Positions 5,861-10,944 of a stretch of 10,944 nucleotides of DNA are shown here, piece by piece. This DNA is from Actinomycetota bacterium. Its GTDB lineage: Bacteria; Actinomycetota; Actinomycetes; Nanopelagicales; Nanopelagicaceae. The translations under genes were made by a program, and so were the position numbers. Position 1 is the first letter of the stretch. Each line of letters opens with the position of its first letter. The notes under the pieces are model-generated. The model saw only the letters and a list, made by a program, of their open reading frames with translations. It did not search any database and was not told the DNA's origin. The stretch spans positions 1 to 10,944 of the forward strand of contig WLOR01000048.1 in the NCBI GenBank assembly GCA_009699165.1, given 5' to 3'.

Positions 5861-7023
5861 TTTTTATTAACACTAAAAATAGAACTCCCTAAAAGAACCG
5901 CCAATCCAATAAAGACCGCTCCAGCTCCAGATGCAGCAGCAATTAAGCCTGCCCCGGCTGGAACGATGAACTGGCCTAGGCGATTTCCCATAAGACGTGC
6001 CGAAACTCCGAGGGCGCGCTCAGTCGCGTGCGTCTTTTGTGCCACAAGTGACATTGTTAAAGGCTGACCAATCCCAAGAGAAAAACCAGCAACGAAAACA
6101 ATAACTGCCAGTGACATTGGGGTTTTCGCAAATGCCATACTCGCGCAAGCCCCGACTGAAATTAAGGTGCTCCACATGAGCAGTTGGTGGGTAGTAAAAC
6201 GCTCACTTAATCGCCCTAAGAATAAACGCGACAACATGGTCGTGCCCGCGCGAAGTGCAAGGATGATTCCAACGGCATATGGTGAAAAACTATTTTCACT
6301 GCCATAAAGTGGCAAGAAAACCACGAGGACATCTGCGGTTGCAGAGATTGCTAGCGAAATATAAATCGCAGCCAGAATTCCTGGTTTCTTAACCAGTTTA
6401 ATTGCTGCCGAATATGTTCCATCCCCATTTGTTGTTGCCGCTACTGATGGTTTCTCTCTGCGCCAACTAAGAACAGGGACAAGTGCTGCTATTGATAATG
6501 ATGCACCTAATAAAAACGCATTTGAAGTCGATTTGGGGAGTGCGCCATCTGAACCTGCAACAAGTGTCGCAAGAAGCGGGCCAGCCATATGTCCGAGTGA
6601 AGCGCTAAATGTGTATAAACCAAAGTAACGGTCATAGCCTTCTCGCGGAGTTCGCAAGGCAACCATGGTCTGGCCACCAACCATGCATGCTAGATGTGCC
6701 ACTCCGGATAAGGCGGTAGCAATTGCGAGCAGCAGAAGTGAGTTTGAAAATACCAGCAGGAAAGAGGTAAGAATCATTGTAAAAGTTCCAGCAATAATGA
6801 ACTTACCTTCTCCCAATTTTCCAACTAAGCGGCCAAACTGAAGCGCCAACAAAACGGGAAAGAGTGCATAAACGGCAGCAATCAATCCGACTTGAGCCGG
6901 GTTGGCATCTAACTCAAGCGCACGATAAGTAATCATTGGCCGCAGCACATAAATAGTTGCTTGCGTTAGCGTTGAGCAGAGCAGTAATGGTTTAGCCCAC
7001 GGAAGAAGCTTTTCTGCTGACAT
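5857..7023 (-). CDS. Major facilitator superfamily (MFS) transporter
   Basis: A 388-residue polytopic membrane protein with about twelve hydrophobic segments in two halves, joined by a charged cytoplasmic loop near 190-205 (WRREKPS). A degenerate MFS motif A is visible in the 2-3 loop (GRLVGKLGEGK, 64-74) and its second-half counterpart is GRLSERF. N- and C-terminal lengths are normal, with no fusion. Its ATG follows the tctA TAG without a gap (TAGATG) and has no recognisable Shine-Dalgarno sequence, so translation probably depends on coupling to tctA. As last gene of the tct operon it may import a related carboxylate or export a product; the substrate cannot be read from the sequence. Its TAA lies inside the stop region of the converging gntR gene (4-nt overlap). 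Confidence 0.88.
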   Translation of the reverse strand: MSAEKLLPWAKPLLLCSTLTQATIYVLRPMITYRALELDANPAQVGLIAAVYALFPVLLALQFGRLVGKLGEGKFIIAGTFTMILTSFLLVFSNSLLLLAIATALSGVAHLACMVGGQTMVALRTPREGYDRYFGLYTFSASLGHMAGPLLATLVAGSDGALPKSTSNAFLLGASLSIAALVPVLSWRREKPSVAATTNGDGTYSAAIKLVKKPGILAAIYISLAISATADVLVVFLPLYGSENSFSPYAVGIILALRAGTTMLSRLFLGRLSERFTTHQLLMWSTLISVGACASMAFAKTPMSLAVIVFVAGFSLGIGQPLTMSLVAQKTHATERALGVSARLMGNRLGQFIVPAGAGLIAAASGAGAVFIGLAVLLGSSIFSVNKN

Positions 7024-8526
7024 CTACTTTTTTGTAACTGCGAACTTCTTTTTAAAATTCCAAACAAGTGGACCAATAATCACTAGAAATAGGAGGCCAT
7101 AAATGACCTTTGGAAAGCCCCCAGCAATAAGGATGTGCCAATCACCTTGGCTAATTTGGAGAGCTCTCTTAAATTGAAGCTCTGCAAGCGGGCCAAGGAT
7201 TACACCGATGATCAAAGGCGTGATTGGAACGCCAAAACGACGGAACAGGTAGCCAATAACTCCTACAGCAAGTGCAACTTGTAAATCAAAGGTTGAGTTA
7301 TTCAGGGCATAAGCACCGAGTAAGGCAAATGTAGTAATTCCTGCATATAAGTAATGTGATGGAATCTTTAATAAGAGAACCCAAAAACGAATCAAAGGCA
7401 GGTTGAGCACCAAGAGAAGTGCATTACCAATAAACAATGAGGCAATAAGGCCCCAGACAACCTCAGGATTGGTTTGAAAAAGCATGGGACCTGGTTGAAT
7501 ATTAAAAGATTGAAAAGCTACGAGCACTACGGCAGCCGTTGCAGATGTGGGTAAACCAAGGGCCAGCATCGGCACTAATACCCCAGCCGCATTCGCATTA
7601 TTAGCCGCTTCTGGTCCTGCGACACCTTCAATCGCACCTTTGCCAAACTCTTCTTTGTTTTTAGATAAAGCTTTTTCAACACCATAACTTAAAAATGTTG
7701 GAACCTCTGATCCACCAGCAGGAATAACGCCGAGTGGAAAACCAATAGCCGTTCCCCGAAGCCACGGCTTCCAAGAACGTCGGAAATCATCCTTTGTCAT
7801 CCAGGCTTTGCCGCTCATTGATAAGACTTCTATTGCCGCGATCTTGTGGCGACTCGCTAAGTACAGTGCTTCACCAAGTGCAAATATTGCGACAATAACA
7901 GTTACGGTTTCAATTCCATCAATTGCATTCAAATTTCCAAAAGTTAATCGAAGAGCGCCAGACTGTAAATCGGCACCCACTAAACCAATTACCAGCCCAA
8001 CGGCCAAGGCCACCAAGCCGCGAATTCGAGAGCTTCCTAGGAGGGTTCCGACAGTTGCAAACGCCAGAATAATCAAAGAGAGATATCCAGCAGGTTGAAT
8101 AGTCAACGCAAAGTCAGCCAATGTTGGTGCACCAAATGCGAGTAAAAGAGTTGCGATTGTGCCGGCAACAAATGATCCGATGGCAGCTGTGGCAAGTGCT
8201 GCTCCAGCTCTTCCGGCCTTGGCCATTTTATTTCCCTCAAGGGCAGTTATGACCGAACCACTTTCGCCGGGAGTATTCAGCAAAATTGAGGTAGTTGAAC
8301 CTCCGTACATTGCACCGTAATAAATAGCTGCAAACATAATCAGCGCCGAAGTTGGATTGACTGTTAAGCAGACAGGCAGCAATAATCCGATTGCGAGTGC
8401 AGGCCCAATGCCCGGGAGTACTCCAACGAGGGTACCCAGAAAAGTACCGAGTAAGCCAAATAATAAGTTTGTGGGAGTAAATGCCGTTTGAAAACCATCC
8501 ATCAACATTGAAAAACTATTTCCCAT
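7024..8526 (-). CDS. tctA: Tripartite tricarboxylate transporter, large membrane subunit TctA
   Basis: A 500-residue protein of typical TctA length with about twelve membrane segments. The two internally related signature regions are clear: [12 protein letters not shown] (31-42) with [20 protein letters not shown] (69-88), and [17 protein letters not shown] (266-282) with [15 protein letters not shown] (301-315) and [11 protein letters not shown] (323-333). The late motif ILGPLAEL (443-450) is also standard. TctA forms the transport channel of the TTT family, importing citrate or other carboxylates with an ion gradient, using ligand delivered by TctC. It starts two bases after the tctB stop; GGG nine bases upstream of the ATG is the likely ribosome binding site. 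Family certain, substrate unknown. Confidence 0.95.
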   Translation of the reverse strand: MGNSFSMLMDGFQTAFTPTNLLFGLLGTFLGTLVGVLPGIGPALAIGLLLPVCLTVNPTSALIMFAAIYYGAMYGGSTTSILLNTPGESGSVITALEGNKMAKAGRAGAALATAAIGSFVAGTIATLLLAFGAPTLADFALTIQPAGYLSLIILAFATVGTLLGSSRIRGLVALAVGLVIGLVGADLQSGALRLTFGNLNAIDGIETVTVIVAIFALGEALYLASRHKIAAIEVLSMSGKAWMTKDDFRRSWKPWLRGTAIGFPLGVIPAGGSEVPTFLSYGVEKALSKNKEEFGKGAIEGVAGPEAANNANAAGVLVPMLALGLPTSATAAVVLVAFQSFNIQPGPMLFQTNPEVVWGLIASLFIGNALLLVLNLPLIRFWVLLLKIPSHYLYAGITTFALLGAYALNNSTFDLQVALAVGVIGYLFRRFGVPITPLIIGVILGPLAELQFKRALQISQGDWHILIAGGFPKVIYGLLFLVIIGPLVWNFKKKFAVTKK

Positions 8527-8528
8527 GA

Positions 8529-9035
8529 CTATTTACCCAAGATCCCTTCGAAGAAACCTACCGGCAAATTAATATTCAAACCTTTAGTAAAAGCAAGGTA
8601 GACGACTCCAGCAAAGATCAGACTTATACCGAAGTCCTTGAGATACTTTCGAGAGCCAAATGCATAAGCGACTCCCCAGAAACAGATTGTCGCGGCCACG
8701 ATATAGCCTGCAATATCAAGCAAAATAACATGCAAAGCTATCGCTGTCGCCAAAATTGCCATTGTCTTTAAATTTGCAGGCACAAACGGATCTCCTGGCT
8801 CATCGCCATCAGGCGTGGCATATCGCCCGCGCAGAACTTCAATGATTAAGCCAGCACCAACAAGTGATGTGAAAAACGCAACCATGTATGGAAAGGTCTG
8901 CGGACTTACGATTGATGAGCCCTGTGGAATATCCATCCGTGATGTATCCCATGCAACGAAAATGCCAAGCAGGAAGAGAGAGCCCGCAAATGCGAGCTCT
9001 CCCCTTCCTTGCTTAGAGATCTTTTGAAGAATCAA
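8529..9035 (-). CDS. tctB: Tripartite tricarboxylate transporter, small membrane subunit TctB
   Basis: A 168-residue protein matching TctB in size, position and topology: hydrophobic segments at about 14-29, 47-66, 91-126 (two helices) and 135-150, with the family-typical ending [17 protein letters not shown]. TctB is the small, poorly conserved membrane partner of TctA. The start is a TTG (9035) that abuts the tctC stop (TAATTG). A modest GGA lies six bases upstream and no in-frame ATG occurs before residue 34, inside the mature topology, so TTG is the best choice. Translation is probably coupled to tctC. Assignment relies on context as much as sequence, because the family diverges strongly. 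Confidence 0.88.
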   Translation of the reverse strand: MILQKISKQGRGELAFAGSLFLLGIFVAWDTSRMDIPQGSSIVSPQTFPYMVAFFTSLVGAGLIIEVLRGRYATPDGDEPGDPFVPANLKTMAILATAIALHVILLDIAGYIVAATICFWGVAYAFGSRKYLKDFGISLIFAGVVYLAFTKGLNINLPVGFFEGILGK

Positions 9036-10163
9036 TTAGATTCCAAGACCCTTCATTACAGCATTAATCTCTGGAATATGCTTTTCAAGGAATGACTTGA
9101 ATGCATTTCCTGCGGCGAACTCGTTATCCCAGTTGTTCTTAACAAGTTGCGCCTTCCATGATGGCGAAACATGCATGATGTCGATTACCTTAATGAAGTT
9201 TTGGTAATCTGCCTTTGAAAGATCAGCTGGTGCCATAATTCCACGCCAGTTTCCGTAAACAAGATCGTATCCTTGTGAGACGAAAGTCTTTCCTTTATAG
9301 CCAGAAAGAGCTTTTGCAGATGAAACACCAAGCACTCGCAACTTGCCAGCGCTTACATAGGCTGAAAACTCTGCAGAGCCCGAGATTCCAACCTGAGTTG
9401 AATTGCTCAATAGTGACGTAATTACTTCAGGTCCACCTGAGAAGACAACGTAGTTCAACTTGGTTGGATCAATTCCGGCTTTTTGAGCAAGAAGCCCGAT
9501 TACCTGATGATCGATTCCACCTTTGCTACCACCAGCGATAGCAACACTATTTGGCTTAGCTGTTAAGTCATCCATGAGTTGCTTCAATGTGCGGTACTTA
9601 GAAGAAGCAGGAACTACGATCGCATCGTATTCGCGCAATACCTTTGCAATTGGAGTTGAATCAAGAAGGTTAAGTGTTGACTTATTTGAATACAGTCCAC
9701 CTGTCATAGCAATACCTGTAACCAGGGCTGCTTCTGGCTTTCCCTTAATCTCTTGGAATGCACCAAGTCCAACAGAGCCACCTGCGCCTGGCTTATATGT
9801 TGATGTGTAATCTGATAGTAAGTCCTCAGCCTTTAATGCATCACTAATCGCATTGCTTGTCAGTGAATAACCGCCTGGGTTTGCAGGAATAGTCCAGTCG
9901 ATATTCTTCAATGCCTTTACATCTTTGTACCACCACTTTGTTTGTCCCTTGTAAGAACCATTTGGTACAACTAGACAAGTTAAATCTGAGCCATCGACTC
10001 CGCGGCCCTTTGCAACTTTTCCAGACTTGGCTGCGGCTGCTGTGCAATCATCGCCGACAACTGCTTTATCTGCTGGCTTAACCGCAGCTTGTGAAATTCC
10101 TGTGCTGCTCGCGAGAAGTGCGGCAACTGCGATGGCAGCTCCGATGCGTGCTACTTTCTTCAT
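9036..10163 (-). CDS. tctC: Tripartite tricarboxylate transporter solute-binding protein TctC/Bug-like, with N-terminal two-Cys insert
   Basis: This 375-residue protein has a Sec signal (MKKVARIGAA, core to about 20, cleavage near SQAA 24-27) and no lipobox cysteine. Bug/TctC fold markers are KPGAGGSVG (124-132), DAIVVPASSKYRTLKQL (180-196), AIAGGSKGGIDHQVIG (208-223), NYVVFSGGPEVITSLLS (237-253), GKLRVLGVSS (273-282) and GNWRGIMAP (304-312). Between signal and fold, residues about 33-81 form a small extra segment with the only two cysteines of the mature protein (C40, C63) and an aromatic KWWYK end, probably a disulfide-closed module. The protein should capture a carboxylate outside the membrane and pass it to TctA/TctB. 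ATG 10163 has GGAG six bases upstream. It follows map on the same strand after 97 nt beyond the map stop. Ligand unknown. Confidence 0.92.
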   Translation of the reverse strand: MKKVARIGAAIAVAALLASSTGISQAAVKPADKAVVGDDCTAAAAKSGKVAKGRGVDGSDLTCLVVPNGSYKGQTKWWYKDVKALKNIDWTIPANPGGYSLTSNAISDALKAEDLLSDYTSTYKPGAGGSVGLGAFQEIKGKPEAALVTGIAMTGGLYSNKSTLNLLDSTPIAKVLREYDAIVVPASSKYRTLKQLMDDLTAKPNSVAIAGGSKGGIDHQVIGLLAQKAGIDPTKLNYVVFSGGPEVITSLLSNSTQVGISGSAEFSAYVSAGKLRVLGVSSAKALSGYKGKTFVSQGYDLVYGNWRGIMAPADLSKADYQNFIKVIDIMHVSPSWKAQLVKNNWDNEFAAGNAFKSFLEKHIPEINAVMKGLGI

Positions 10164-10264
10164 TGATATCTCCGTAACTCATTCCCCCGAGGGTGAGGGC
10201 TGGGGGAAATTTACTAGGAATATCTAAGTTTTGTAAGGTATTCGACTCCAAATATGAGCAATAC
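10164..10264 (-). promoter_or_regulatory. map-tctC intergenic region / tctC leader
   Basis: These 101 bases lie between the map stop and the tctC start. A stem of seven base pairs (TTCCCCC 10182-10188 with GGGGGAA 10202-10208, 13-nt loop) lies close upstream of the tctC ribosome binding site. On the minus strand no U-tract follows, so a terminator for map is not evident. AT-rich DNA at about 10210-10255 could hold a promoter (for example TTGGAG around 10250 and TTAGAT near 10223, 18 bp apart), but the boxes are poor matches and I do not assign one firmly. Confidence 0.4.
10182..10208 (-). repeat. C5/G5 hairpin in the tctC leader
   Basis: TTCCCCC at 10182-10188 is complementary to GGGGGAA at 10202-10208, with a 13-base loop containing further G-runs. 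It ends 18 nt before the tctC ATG, just above the GGAG ribosome binding site, so it could influence translation or mRNA stability. The stem is strong (five G-C pairs) but short; function is inferred. Confidence 0.5.
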
Positions 10265-10944
10265 TTACAGCAGATCGGAGATTTCTACCCCTAATCGAGC
10301 CAACTGCTCGCGACCACCATCTATTGCGGTCAGAACAAAGGGCTTTCCATCAGGACATATTGCATATGAATGTTCGAAGTGGGCCCCTCGCGACCCATCA
10401 GTTGAAACAACCGTCCAGTCATCCTTCAAAACCTTCATGCGCTCTGATCCCCGGGTAATCATTGGCTCAATGGCTAACGCTAAACCGGGAACAATCTCTG
10501 GGCCTTGGCCAGCTTTTCCAAAGTTTAATACATGGGGTTCTTGATGCATCTCAGTGCCGATTCCATGGCCACCGTATTCACGCAGGATTCCATATTTACC
10601 TTGCGAAATGGTGTACTGCTCAATTGCATATCCAATATCAGATAGCTTCGCACCATTTTTACCTGCTGCAATCCCGCGCCACATGGATTCTTCACATACA
10701 TCCATCATCTTTTGATCTTCAGCGTTAACAGTGCCGATGCCGACGGTAAATGCAGCATCTCCATGCCAACCATCGATGATCGCTCCGCAATCGACCGAAA
10801 CAACATCACCATCATTTATGGTTTTTGGTCCAGGGATACCGTGAACGATTTCATCATTGATTGAAACACAGATGGTTGCTGGAAAACCGTGGTAGTTCAA
10901 AAAGTTTGAAGTTGCACCAGAGCGTTTAATAACTGCCGCTGCTA
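10265..10944 (-). CDS. map: Methionine aminopeptidase type I, partial (N-terminus beyond right edge)
   Basis: About 226 C-terminal residues of MetAP are present; the reading frame runs off the right edge, so the start is not in the window. A TTG at 10900 is an internal Leu in the conserved FLNYHGFP. MetAP removes the initiator methionine from new proteins in the cytoplasm. All active-site elements are visible: substrate His in IVHGIP, metal ligands Asp in VSVDCG and HGDAAFT, His in GGHGIG, Glu in AIEPM and Glu in FEHSYAI, plus MHQEPHV. The TAA stop is at 10267-10265. In actinobacteria this gene normally precedes infA directly within the secY-adk-map-infA block; here the next gene is tctC and infA is almost 10 kb away. 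Confidence 0.96.
   Translation of the reverse strand, partial: AAAVIKRSGATSNFLNYHGFPATICVSINDEIVHGIPGPKTINDGDVVSVDCGAIIDGWHGDAAFTVGIGTVNAEDQKMMDVCEESMWRGIAAGKNGAKLSDIGYAIEQYTISQGKYGILREYGGHGIGTEMHQEPHVLNFGKAGQGPEIVPGLALAIEPMITRGSERMKVLKDDWTVVSTDGSRGAHFEHSYAICPDGKPFVLTAIDGGREQLARLGVEISDLL

Noticed and set aside
10182..10208. Hairpin in the tctC leader as the rho-independent terminator of map
   Set aside because: No U-tract follows the stem on the minus strand; kept only as a leader hairpin.
110..10239. 11-bp direct repeat TTTTGTAAGGT at 110-120 and 10229-10239, near both ends of the cassette, as possible attachment sites
   Set aside because: The left copy lies inside the infA coding sequence, about 190 bp past the real cassette edge, so an insertion between the copies would carry infA with it. 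An 11-mer match is expected by chance in a window of this size, and no integrase is present.
10898..10900. TTG at 10900 as start of methionine aminopeptidase
   Set aside because: The frame continues upstream with residues of the conserved MetAP N-terminal region (SNFLNYHGFP), so the gene is cut by the window edge instead.
1..10944. CRISPR arrays, tRNA or rRNA genes, transposons, phage or defence genes
   Set aside because: No spaced repeats, cloverleaf-like segments, transposase, integrase or defence-protein motifs were seen; every long frame is explained by translation or transport genes.

Overview
The window looks like a chromosomal segment of a low-to-moderate GC actinobacterium (mid-40s % GC by eye, not computed). 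The ends are the ribosomal/translation operon in its usual actinobacterial polarity: map (methionine aminopeptidase, cut by the right edge) and then infA-rpmJ (IF-1 and L36, cut by the left edge), all on the minus strand. The IF-1 and MetAP sequences, the Ala/Ser-rich Sec signal peptides and a das-like amino-sugar locus would fit a small-genome freshwater lineage such as Nanopelagicales (acI). That placement is inference; no 16S or other marker is present.

The striking point is the layout. In actinobacteria map and infA normally sit next to each other (secY-adk-map-infA-rpmJ-rpsM). Here about 9.96 kb with nine genes lies between them. It consists of two transport modules and contains no integrase, transposase or tRNA.

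Module 1 (447-5860) resembles the Streptomyces das locus. A GntR/HutC regulator on the plus strand (5156-5860) is divergent from a minus-strand operon: sugar-binding protein, two ABC permeases and a GH3 NagZ-type beta-N-acetylhexosaminidase. The 201-bp divergent spacer holds a site matching the DasR operator (dre) consensus at 12 of 16 positions, centred about 60 nt upstream of the binding-protein start. A perfect 17-bp hairpin separates the binding-protein gene from the permeases. No ATPase gene is present. The inferred role is uptake of an amino-sugar oligosaccharide (chitobiose-like or a peptidoglycan fragment) followed by cytoplasmic hydrolysis.

Module 2 (5857-10163) is a tight minus-strand operon: tctC (binding protein with an unusual two-cysteine N-terminal insert), tctB, tctA and an MFS transporter, with gaps of 0-2 nt. 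It is a tripartite tricarboxylate transporter (TTT) for an unidentified carboxylate plus a secondary transporter. Its MFS gene runs tail-to-tail into the GntR gene with overlapping stop codons.

Except for the regulator gene, all cassette genes run in the same direction as the ribosomal operon. nagZ lies 142 nt upstream of infA with no convincing terminator, so read-through between the catabolic cassette and the translation genes is possible. Three genes (infA, the MalF-type permease, tctB) use TTG starts. I see no CRISPR, rRNA, tRNA or insertion sequence.
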